Source of the DNA: an uncultured Clostridium sp.
GTDB taxonomy: Bacteria > Bacillota > Clostridia > Lachnospirales > Lachnospiraceae
Assembly: GCA_937902905.1 (NCBI GenBank)
Contig: CALELW010000229.1
Span: 1 to 30,062, forward strand
DNA: 30,062 nucleotides
Direction: 5' to 3'
The notes below the pieces were generated by a model that saw only the letters and a list, made by a program, of their open reading frames with translations, ran no database searches and was not told the origin of the DNA. Made by a program: the position numbers and the translations under genes. How positions within the stretch are numbered: the first letter of the stretch is position 1; every line of letters begins with the position of its first letter. This document shows positions 1 to 7,334 of this stretch, piece after piece.

Positions 1-1
1 A

Positions 2-52
2 ACGGAGCAATCCGTATCATTGTTTGCAATTCAGCAAGGAGGAATATTATGA
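2..52 (+). CDS. Possible 3' end of an upstream gene
   Basis: One plus-strand frame is open from the window edge and ends in a TGA that overlaps the ATG of the next gene (ATGA arrangement). The visible tail reads TEQSVSLFAIQQGGIL. This overlap is typical of translationally coupled genes in one operon, so the gene starting at 49 may be a downstream member. The piece is too short to identify, and the other two frames are also open here, so the call rests only on the overlap geometry. Confidence 0.3.
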   Translation, partial: TEQSVSLFAIQQGGIL

Positions 53-1107
53 TACAAATTTTCAAAAGAAACAAGAAAATCACAAAACTATTTTTGTTAC
101 TGTTTTTTTTATGCTGCACTGCTTTTCTTCTTATTTTTTACATAAAATCGGACAAGCCCAAAACAAAGAAAAAGCAAACAGCAGAAAAAACAACTGCGGA
201 CAAAACAACTTCCATTTCTTATTGTGTAACTTCTCTTTCTGATGGAGAAGAATCAGCATTGATTTATCATCCGACGGAACGTGTTTTATCTCAATTTATT
301 CGCAAAAAAAATCAATATATCCGAAATATATGGGATGAAAAATCCGGTTGGACGACTAACGTAGAATCATGGAAAATAAAGAAATCCGAAACACTAGAGC
401 AATTTTCGTATAATACGAATGGAGCTCTCTATGCCTGCAAAAAGAAATGGTCAAAAAGTAAATTAGTAAGGCAGTCCATTGTCTGCCTGAGAAACAACGG
501 CAACATAAAAAATATAAATCTCATCCACTTAAACAACAAAAAAAATACGGATGAAATCAAAGATATCCGGTGTAATGGCACTTCCATCGCCATCACCTAT
601 CAATACGGAAATGTGAAAATATACAATTTATTAGAACGGCAGGCATTTGGCGGCAGTTCCATAAGCGGTACGCCAAGGGAAAATATTTTTTATGATTTGC
701 ATTATTTAACAATTGAGACAAAAAAAGCCACCGAAGAAATTTATCTGCGTGACTATGATATCCGCTCCGGTGAGGTGACACACACATTTCCGCTGGGAAG
801 TTTTGCACAAAAAAAAGAGTATTTCCACATCACAAATCTTGGAAATACTCTTTATGTCCTGACGCCTCGTGGCTTGTTTCGCGGAGAATGCAAAAGCAGT
901 TCCCTGCAAAAACTGCTTGCATTCCGCGAATTACAATTACCAACGCAAAGCACCATTTTAACCATGTTCTCCGGTTCTGCCGATTCGCTCTACCTCGTTA
1001 TCAAAGAAGCAGACGGCAGCAAATCCATTCGGCTTATTCATCTTCCAAGCCAAAATCTTTCAGACCAAAATCATCCCGAGCCAAAGCATACTACACAAAA
1101 GGTCTGA
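49..1107 (+). CDS. Membrane-anchored extracytoplasmic protein, function unknown
   Basis: I do not recognise this 352-residue protein. The start is set by AAGGAGG seven bases upstream of the ATG. A basic N-terminus (IFKRNKKITK) precedes one hydrophobic segment at about residues 14-32, then a Lys/Thr-rich linker to about residue 58. That is the pattern of a signal anchor, with the remaining ~290 residues outside the membrane. The outer part is rich in short beta-prone stretches (ITYQYGNVKIYNL, NTLYVLTPRGLFRG), compatible with a propeller-like fold, but no catalytic motif is visible. The gene is clearly more A-rich than its neighbours. It is the only sure plus-strand gene and converges on the lipoprotein gene with only five bases between stop codons. 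A role in surface sensing or envelope biology would be a guess. Confidence 0.8.
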   Translation: MIQIFKRNKKITKLFLLLFFLCCTAFLLIFYIKSDKPKTKKKQTAEKTTADKTTSISYCVTSLSDGEESALIYHPTERVLSQFIRKKNQYIRNIWDEKSGWTTNVESWKIKKSETLEQFSYNTNGALYACKKKWSKSKLVRQSIVCLRNNGNIKNINLIHLNNKKNTDEIKDIRCNGTSIAITYQYGNVKIYNLLERQAFGGSSISGTPRENIFYDLHYLTIETKKATEEIYLRDYDIRSGEVTHTFPLGSFAQKKEYFHITNLGNTLYVLTPRGLFRGECKSSSLQKLLAFRELQLPTQSTILTMFSGSADSLYLVIKEADGSKSIRLIHLPSQNLSDQNHPEPKHTTQKV

Positions 1108-1112
1108 CAAGG

Positions 1113-1703
1113 CTATTTACCGGAGGAAGTGTCCTGCGAATTTTGTCCAGGCTGTCCCATAGCAGACATATCAGAAACAGTAATACTGGTTGCCTTCTCT
1201 CCATCCGTTTCCACACTGACCATCTCTCCCGGATTGATTTCGCTTACCGATATTTCCGTACTTTCCTCGCCGGATTTCTTATATATCTTGGTATCGCTGT
1301 CAATCTGGTAAGTCTTTGACTCACCTTTCTTTTTGCCACCATCCTTCGCATCTGCCGGTGGGGTACCCTGTGGTTTTTCACCATTCTTCGCATCTTTATT
1401 ATCCGCCGGTGGAGTTCCCTCCGGTTTCTTGCCATCACTATCCTGCTGCATATCAGCCGGCGGAGTTCCTTGTGGCTTATTTCCTTCAATGCCCGCGGCT
1501 CCGCCACTTGCCGCTTCCGGCTTTTTGTCATCCTGCTTATCCATAACTTCCATCACAATCTGCGTGTCTGAAATACTTGTCACACGACCCATTACCGCAT
1601 TTGCCGAACTCTCACTATCCTTTGAACCACATCCGGAAATGTTCATAGCCGCCAAACACAAAATCAGACTGGTGCCAATTGCTCGAATCTTCTTTCCTTC
1701 CAT
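1113..1703 (-). CDS. Secreted lipoprotein with GTPPAD repeats and DUF5666-like domain
   Basis: The product is about 196 residues. The start is the ATG preceded by GGAGG six bases upstream; an in-frame ATG further upstream has no such site. A basic N-terminus, a hydrophobic core and the lipobox ISGC indicate lipidation at a Cys near residue 25 and an extracytoplasmic location. Two blocks, GRVTSISDTQIVMEV near the N-terminus and YQIDSDTKIYK...ISVSEINPGEMVSV in the second half, resemble the small beta-barrel of DUF5666-type proteins. Between them lies a low-complexity spacer with three copies of KP(Q/E)GTPPAD separated by Asp/Lys/Gly-rich stretches. The tail is Gly/Ser/Gln-rich. Ligand and role are unknown. 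Its promoter region carries 11-bp direct repeats typical of a response-regulator site, so control by a two-component system is likely. Confidence 0.8.
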   Translation of the reverse strand: MEGKKIRAIGTSLILCLAAMNISGCGSKDSESSANAVMGRVTSISDTQIVMEVMDKQDDKKPEAASGGAAGIEGNKPQGTPPADMQQDSDGKKPEGTPPADNKDAKNGEKPQGTPPADAKDGGKKKGESKTYQIDSDTKIYKKSGEESTEISVSEINPGEMVSVETDGEKATSITVSDMSAMGQPGQNSQDTSSGK

Positions 1704-1747
1704 ATGTAACCTCCACTTCATATACAATGATTTATTGTTATGGTTAC

Positions 1748-1802
1748 ATTGTATCGAAAGGAAATGGTCACTCTGTGTTTAGTCTGTGTAAAATGTGTGA
1801 CC
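1748..1802 (-). promoter_or_regulatory. Promoter with 11-bp direct repeats upstream of the lipoprotein gene
   Basis: On the minus strand a TACAAT -10 box (1748-1753) lacks a recognisable -35. At and upstream of the -35 position, the plus strand reads CTGTGTTTAGT (1773-1783) directly followed by CTGTGTAAAAT (1784-1794) and GTGTGACCGAT. Tandem half-sites with an 11-bp period are the usual binding mode of OmpR/PhoB-type regulators. The core TGTTTA-N5-TGTAAA resembles the TGTWAH-N5-TGTWAH box of WalR. GGTCAC (1766-1771) and GTGACC (1797-1802) flank the repeats and could pair, so a weak terminator for the upstream yfbR gene is an alternative reading. Confidence 0.45.
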
Positions 1803-1804
1803 GA

Positions 1805-2389
1805 TTATTTTGCCTGCAGTTCGTCCAGTGTCAAATCATAGGCAGGCAGAAAATCCTGTATAAACATTTCAACCTCTTCCATATTCATATCATGCAGTGC
1901 TTTTTTCGTTGTTTCATATGCCGTCTTAAATTCCTGATTGCCGGAATTTAATTCCTGCTTGCATTTAATCAGTGCGGATAACTTATCTGCCGCTTTCACA
2001 AGACGCCACTCATATGCTTTGTCCTCCTGCGGAAAAAACAATTTCTCATAATGCTTTTTCATATAATCCGGCAGTTTATCCACCATCTTTTTACTCGCAA
2101 CATACTCCACCCGTTTATAAGCTTCTTTGATATCATCATCATAATACTTAACCGGCGTAGGCATATCTCCGGTAATAATTTCATTTGCATCGTGATACAT
2201 TCCCATTAAGGCAATTTCATTGGAATCCACGTATTTTCCGCATTTTTCATTGGCTATGAGTGAAAGACCATGCGCTAACATCGCAACTTCCAGCGAGTGT
2301 TCACTAATATTTTCCTGAACAGAATTCCGCATAAGTGCCCACCGCTCAATATTTTTCATGCGTGCCATCATCGCAAAAAATGAATACAT
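1805..2389 (-). CDS. yfbR: YfbR-like HD-domain 5'-deoxynucleotidase
   Basis: The 194-residue product matches the YfbR family, which removes 5'-phosphate from deoxyribonucleoside monophosphates in the cytosol. Family landmarks are in place: RWALMRN (16-22), ENISEHS with metal-binding His31, the HD pair His66-Asp67 in MYHDANE, TGDMPTPVKYY, and Asp in the AADKLSALIKC helix near residue 134. Length agrees with the E. coli protein (about 199). The gene begins one base after the uvrA stop and its ribosome site AAAGGAG lies in the last codons of uvrA, so it is the third gene of the uvrB-uvrA-yfbR unit. Shared LexA control is likely but inferred. Substrate preference within the family cannot be read from sequence. 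Confidence 0.9.
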   Translation of the reverse strand: MYSFFAMMARMKNIERWALMRNSVQENISEHSLEVAMLAHGLSLIANEKCGKYVDSNEIALMGMYHDANEIITGDMPTPVKYYDDDIKEAYKRVEYVASKKMVDKLPDYMKKHYEKLFFPQEDKAYEWRLVKAADKLSALIKCKQELNSGNQEFKTAYETTKKALHDMNMEEVEMFIQDFLPAYDLTLDELQAK

Positions 2390-2390
2390 C

Positions 2391-5225
2391 CTAATTCTCC
2401 TTTAACATCTTTTTCATATAGTAACCCGTATAGGATTCTTCACAGTCTGCCACCTGTTCCGGCGTTCCCTGCGTAACAACCGTACCGCCACGGTCACCGC
2501 CTTCCGGTCCCATGTCAATAATATAATCTGCCGTCTTAATCACATCCAGATTGTGTTCAATAACAACTACCGAGTTACCGCCTTCGGTCAGCCGCTGCAA
2601 AATTTCAATCAGCTTATGAACATCTGCAAAATGAAGTCCTGTCGTCGGCTCGTCCAAAATATAAATGGTCCGTCCGGTACTTCTCTTACTTAATTCTGTC
2701 GCAAGTTTAATACGCTGAGCTTCGCCACCGGACAATGTAGTAGACGGCTGTCCCAATTTAACATACGACAATCCCACATCATACAACGTCTGAATTTTGC
2801 GGTGAATCGTCGGGATATTCCGGAAAAATTCAAGGGCATCTTCTACCGTCATATCTAACACATCGTAAATACTTTTTCCCTTATACTTAACATCCAAAGT
2901 CTCACGATTATACCGCTTTCCGCCACAAACTTCGCAAGGGACATAAATATCCGGAAGGAAGTTCATTTCAATTTTCAATATACCGTCACCGCTGCACGCT
3001 TCACAACGGCCGCCTTTCACGTTAAAACTGAAGCGCCCCTTCTTGTATCCTTTTGCTTTTGCATCCGGTGTCGAAGCAAACAAATCTCGTATCATATCAA
3101 ATACACCGGTATAAGTTGCCGGGTTTGAACGAGGGGTTCGTCCAATCGGAGACTGGTCAATATTAATTACCTTATCTAACTGCTCCACACCTTCAATTCC
3201 TTTATGCTTTCCCGGGATACAGCGCGCCCGGTTTAATGTGCGTGTCAGACTCTTACACAAAATTTCATTCACAAGAGAACTCTTTCCGGAACCGGATACA
3301 CCGGTCACGCAGGTCATTACCCCAAGAGGAATCTTAACATTAATATTTTTCAAATTATTTTCACTGGCACCTTTTACCTTCAGATACCCTGTCGGCTTGC
3401 GTCTCTTTGCAGGCACCGGAATCTGCTTTTTCCCACTTAAATAAGCACCTGTAATCGACTCCGGCACTTTCATCAAATCCTCTGCCGTACCGCACGCAAC
3501 CACATGTCCGCCATTTTTTCCTGCCCCCGGTCCGATGTCCACAATATAATCCGCCTCACGCATGGTATCCTCATCATGTTCCACGACAATCAGTGTATTA
3601 CCAAGGTCACGAAGTTTCTTTAATGTAGCAATCAAGCGGTCATTATCCCGCTGATGCAGACCAATACTCGGTTCATCCAAAATATAAGCCACACCGACAA
3701 GTCCAGAACCAATCTGTGTCGCCAGGCGGATTCGCTGTGCCTCTCCACCGGAAAGCGTAGCCGTCGCACGTGCCAGTGATAAATAATCAAGCCCAACATC
3801 TACCAAAAATCCCAGACGCGAACGAATTTCCTTTAATACCAGACGTCCAATCTGCTTTTGTCTGTCGGTCAGTGTCAATTCATCCATAAATTTCTTCAAA
3901 TCTATAATGGAATATTCACTAATTTCTGCAATGTTTTTATCCCCAACCGTAACCGCAAGCGATTCTTTCTTCAACCGCTTGCCGCCGCAGACGTGGCAGG
4001 GCGTAATCTGCATAAATGACTCATATTCCTGCTTCGTAGTCTCCGAACCGGTCTCACGATACCGCTTCTGTAAATTACCAAGCAGTCCCTCAAACGCAAT
4101 ATTATAAACACCGTGTCCATGTCTGCCGGTATAATGAACTTCCACACGCTGACCGCCGGTCCCATACCAGATTAAGTCATGAACATCCTCCGGATATTCG
4201 CCATACGGTGTATCTAAATCAAATCCATAAAACTCTGCCATCGCATCCAAAATCGCACGACTGTAGCTATCCGGATTTACCACAGACTGCCATCCCGGTG
4301 CCGCAATCGCTCCCTGCGCAATACTAAGCGTCTTATCCGGAATAATCAAATCCTCATCAAACTCCATCCGGTAACCGATTCCGTGACATTCCGGGCAGGC
4401 ACCAAATGGATTGTTAAACGAAAAACTGCGCGGCTCAATTTCATCTACACTAATTCCACAGTCCGGGCAGGAAAAACTCTGACTGAAAGAAATTTTTTCT
4501 CCTCCAACCACATCGACAACCAATAAACCATCGGCTAACTTAAGCACCGTCTCAATAGAATCGGTCATTCGCTTTTCAATTCCCTCCCGAATCGAAAGTC
4601 TGTCCACTACAATTTCAATGTTGTGTTTTTTATTTTTCTCTAACTTGATTTCTTCATCCAGCGAATACAAATTGCCATCCACGACAACGCGCACATAACC
4701 GCTGCGCTTCGCCTTGTCTAACACTTTTACATGCTCACCTTTGCGGCCACGCACAACCGGGGCAAGCAGCATGATTTTCGTACGCTCCGGCAATTTCATA
4801 ATTTCGTCTACCATCTGGTCTACCGACTGTTTTTGGATTTCCTTGCCACACTTCGGGCAATGAGGAATTCCAATTCTGGCATATAAAAGACGAAAATAAT
4901 CATAAATTTCCGTAACCGTTCCTACCGTAGATCGTGGATTACGATTGGTCGATTTCTGGTCAATTGAAATTGCCGGTGGAAGCCCTTCTAAACTCTCAAC
5001 ATCCGGCTTCTCCATCTGACCTAAAAACTGTCTGGCATAAGAAGATAATGACTCCATATATCTTCTCTGTCCTTCGGCGTAAATGGTGTCAAACGCCAAC
5101 GATGACTTTCCGGAACCGCTTAAACCGGTCAACACCACAAATTTATCTCTTGGAATATCCAAATCAATATTTTGAAGATTATGCTCTTTGGCACCTCGTA
5201 TCCGTATTTCTCGCTTTGTATCCAT
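2391..5225 (-). CDS. uvrA: Excinuclease ABC subunit A
   Basis: UvrA is the damage-sensing ATPase of nucleotide excision repair; a UvrA dimer delivers UvrB to lesions. The ~944-residue length is usual. Both ATPase modules are intact: GLSGSGKSSL near the N-terminus with LSGGEAQRIRLAT and ILDEPSIGLH, then GVSGSGKSSL with LSGGEAQRIKLAT and ILDEPTTGLH. Zinc-binding pairs are visible (CPDCG...CPECHG, CHVCGG, CEACSGDG...CEVCGG). The start is the ATG preceded by GGAGG five bases upstream (protein begins MDTKREIRIRGAKEHN). An in-frame upstream ATG adds 12 residues but lacks a ribosome site and would crowd the uvrB stop. uvrB ends 25 bases upstream and yfbR follows after one base. Confidence 0.98.
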   Translation of the reverse strand: MDTKREIRIRGAKEHNLQNIDLDIPRDKFVVLTGLSGSGKSSLAFDTIYAEGQRRYMESLSSYARQFLGQMEKPDVESLEGLPPAISIDQKSTNRNPRSTVGTVTEIYDYFRLLYARIGIPHCPKCGKEIQKQSVDQMVDEIMKLPERTKIMLLAPVVRGRKGEHVKVLDKAKRSGYVRVVVDGNLYSLDEEIKLEKNKKHNIEIVVDRLSIREGIEKRMTDSIETVLKLADGLLVVDVVGGEKISFSQSFSCPDCGISVDEIEPRSFSFNNPFGACPECHGIGYRMEFDEDLIIPDKTLSIAQGAIAAPGWQSVVNPDSYSRAILDAMAEFYGFDLDTPYGEYPEDVHDLIWYGTGGQRVEVHYTGRHGHGVYNIAFEGLLGNLQKRYRETGSETTKQEYESFMQITPCHVCGGKRLKKESLAVTVGDKNIAEISEYSIIDLKKFMDELTLTDRQKQIGRLVLKEIRSRLGFLVDVGLDYLSLARATATLSGGEAQRIRLATQIGSGLVGVAYILDEPSIGLHQRDNDRLIATLKKLRDLGNTLIVVEHDEDTMREADYIVDIGPGAGKNGGHVVACGTAEDLMKVPESITGAYLSGKKQIPVPAKRRKPTGYLKVKGASENNLKNINVKIPLGVMTCVTGVSGSGKSSLVNEILCKSLTRTLNRARCIPGKHKGIEGVEQLDKVINIDQSPIGRTPRSNPATYTGVFDMIRDLFASTPDAKAKGYKKGRFSFNVKGGRCEACSGDGILKIEMNFLPDIYVPCEVCGGKRYNRETLDVKYKGKSIYDVLDMTVEDALEFFRNIPTIHRKIQTLYDVGLSYVKLGQPSTTLSGGEAQRIKLATELSKRSTGRTIYILDEPTTGLHFADVHKLIEILQRLTEGGNSVVVIEHNLDVIKTADYIIDMGPEGGDRGGTVVTQGTPEQVADCEESYTGYYMKKMLKEN

Positions 5226-5250
5226 ACTAACCTCCATCGCTTTTTTGCTT

Positions 5251-7245
5251 CTAAAGTTCACTGCGGATTTCCTCTAAATGCTTTTTATATTCAATCATCC
5301 GGTCACGCAGTTTGGCAGCCTTTTCAAAATTTAATTCAGCCGCTGCCTGATTCATCTGTTTCATCATCTTAGCAATATGACGCTGCAATTCCTCGAAACT
5401 CATGGATTCCGGATCTTTCTCTTCTTCCGTAATATCCGTACCCGCTTTCTTTGAAATACGGATTCGATCGCGCACCGCCTTCTGAATTGTCTTTGGCACA
5501 ATACCATGTTCTTCATTATATTCTTTTTGTATCTTGCGGCGCCGCTCGGTTTCATCAATTGCCTTACGCATGGAATCGGTAATCTTATCCGCATACATAA
5601 TAACATGTCCTTCCGAGTTTCGTGCCGCACGTCCAATCGTCTGAATCAAAGAAGTCTCCGAACGTAAGAAACCTTCTTTGTCCGCATCCAAAATCGCTAC
5701 TAACTGAATCTCCGGAATATCAAGCCCCTCTCGCAACAGGTTAATTCCGACTAAGACATCAAACACATCCAAACGCATATCGCGGATAATTTCTGAACGC
5801 TCCAGCGTATCAATATCCGAATGCAGATACCGCACACGTATCCCGACTTCCTTCAGATACTTTGTTAAATCCTCCGCCATTCGTTTTGTCAGCGTCGTAA
5901 CGAGAACCTTTCCCTTCTTCTCGGTAACCTTTCGAATCTCCCCGAGTAAATCATCCACCTGTCCTTTAACGGGCCGGACATCAAGTTCCGGATCCAACAG
6001 CCCCGTCGGACGAATAATCTGCTCGGTACGAAGCAGCTCATGCTCTGTCTCATACGTCGAAGGCGTTGCCGAAACAAACATCATCTGGTTAATATGCCCC
6101 TCAAATTCTTCAAAGTTCAGAGGGCGGTTACTTTTGGCAGAAGGCAAGCGGAATCCATATTCTACAAGTGTAGATTTCCTTGACTGGTCCCCCGCAAACA
6201 TCCCGCCAATCTGTGGAATCGTAATATGCGACTCGTCCACAATAATCAAAAAATCATCCGGGAAATAATCCATCAAAGTCATCGGCGTTTCCATCGGCTG
6301 TAAGCCATTTAAATGCATGGAATAATTCTCAATGCCGGAACAAAAACCGGTCTCCCTTAACATCTCAACATCAAAATGTGTCCTCTCGGAAATCCGCTGC
6401 GCCTCAATCAATTTATCCTCACTCTTAAAATACTTCACACGCTCATCCAGTTCTTTTTCAATACCCGCAATCGCACGCTCCATCTTATCCGGTGCCACCA
6501 CATAATGGGATGCCGGAAAAACAACCATATGCTCTAAATCCGACGTCGCCTCTCCGGTCACAACATCAATTTCCTGTATCCTGTCCACTTCATCCCCAAA
6601 AAACTCAACCCGAATCGCACGGTCACTTGCCGATGCCGGAAAAATCTCAACCACATCACCACGCACACGGAACGTGCCACGATGAAAATCCATATCATTC
6701 CGCGTGTACTGAATATCAATCAGACGCCGAATCACTTCATCCCTATCCTTTTCCATGCCAGGACGCAGAGAGACTGTCATATTTTGATAATCGATTGGAC
6801 TACCCAGTCCATAAATGCAAGAAACACTCGCAATAATAACCACATCACTGCGCTCAGTCAGTGCCGCTGTCGCCGAGTGGCGCAGTTTATCAATTTCGTC
6901 ATTGATTGCCGAATCCTTTTCTATATAGGTATCCGTCGAAGGCACATAGGCTTCCGGCTGATAATAATCATAGTATGACACAAAATATTCTACCGCATTC
7001 TCCGGGAAAAATTCTTTAAATTCTCCATACAGCTGTGCCGCCAGTGTCTTATTATGCGCAATCACAAGCGTCGGCTTATTCAATTTTTCAATCACATTTG
7101 CCATCGTAAAAGTTTTGCCGGAACCGGTAACACCAAGAAGTGTCTGAAACTGATTTCCTTCCTGAAAGCCTTTTACAAGAGCATCAATTGCCTGCGGCTG
7201 GTCACCGGTCGGCTGATATTCGGAATGTAATACGAAATGGTCCAT
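5251..7245 (-). CDS. uvrB: Excinuclease ABC subunit B
   Basis: UvrB is the helicase-like verification subunit that is loaded by UvrA and recruits UvrC for incision. The 664 residues are full length. Seen motifs: Walker A GVTGSGKTFTMAN near residue 38-50, the beta-hairpin region YYDYYQPEAYVPSTDTYIEK that inserts behind the lesion, the DESH box in IIVDESHITIPQIGGM, helicase motif SATPSTYE, IQTIGRAARN, and the C-terminal UVR domain (QMNQAAAELNFEKAAKLRD) that binds UvrC. It is first in the repair operon. A strong sigma-A promoter and LexA box lie about 100-150 bases upstream, so induction by DNA damage is expected. Confidence 0.98.
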   Translation of the reverse strand: MDHFVLHSEYQPTGDQPQAIDALVKGFQEGNQFQTLLGVTGSGKTFTMANVIEKLNKPTLVIAHNKTLAAQLYGEFKEFFPENAVEYFVSYYDYYQPEAYVPSTDTYIEKDSAINDEIDKLRHSATAALTERSDVVIIASVSCIYGLGSPIDYQNMTVSLRPGMEKDRDEVIRRLIDIQYTRNDMDFHRGTFRVRGDVVEIFPASASDRAIRVEFFGDEVDRIQEIDVVTGEATSDLEHMVVFPASHYVVAPDKMERAIAGIEKELDERVKYFKSEDKLIEAQRISERTHFDVEMLRETGFCSGIENYSMHLNGLQPMETPMTLMDYFPDDFLIIVDESHITIPQIGGMFAGDQSRKSTLVEYGFRLPSAKSNRPLNFEEFEGHINQMMFVSATPSTYETEHELLRTEQIIRPTGLLDPELDVRPVKGQVDDLLGEIRKVTEKKGKVLVTTLTKRMAEDLTKYLKEVGIRVRYLHSDIDTLERSEIIRDMRLDVFDVLVGINLLREGLDIPEIQLVAILDADKEGFLRSETSLIQTIGRAARNSEGHVIMYADKITDSMRKAIDETERRRKIQKEYNEEHGIVPKTIQKAVRDRIRISKKAGTDITEEEKDPESMSFEELQRHIAKMMKQMNQAAAELNFEKAAKLRDRMIEYKKHLEEIRSEL

Positions 7246-7288
7246 CGTTTATTTGTCCACCTCCGTCTGGATGAATTGATATAACAAC

Positions 7289-7320
7289 ATAGGGAACAAA
7301 TCATATGATTCATTCCCTAT
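7289..7320 (-). other. 32-nt hairpin in the uvrB leader RNA
   Basis: The segment is almost a full palindrome: arms ATAGGGAA and TTCCCTAT around an inner AATCATATGATT. In the minus-strand transcript the two imperfect positions become G-U pairs, so the RNA could fold along its whole length. It is not followed by a U run, so it is not an intrinsic terminator. It overlaps a second palindrome, CCTATCGATAGG (7316-7327), so the two cannot form together. It sits between the predicted uvrB transcription start and its start codon and may affect mRNA stability or mark a protein site. Confidence 0.5.
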
Positions 7321-7334
7321 CGATAGGTCGTTCA

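Noticed and set aside
888..1319. Plus-strand frame of 143 codons spanning the convergent gene ends
   Set aside because: It overlaps two better supported genes in other frames and lacks a ribosome site; composition is Arg/Ser-rich as expected for a shadow frame.
1350..1500. DNA repeats in the lipoprotein gene considered as a CRISPR or tandem-repeat locus
   Set aside because: Only three diverged copies exist, they stay in frame and encode KP(Q/E)GTPPAD; spacers vary and are coding, so this is a protein repeat.
3126..3141. LexA-like GAAC...GTTC sequence inside uvrA
   Set aside because: The spacing between half-sites is wrong by one base and it lies within the coding region far from any promoter.
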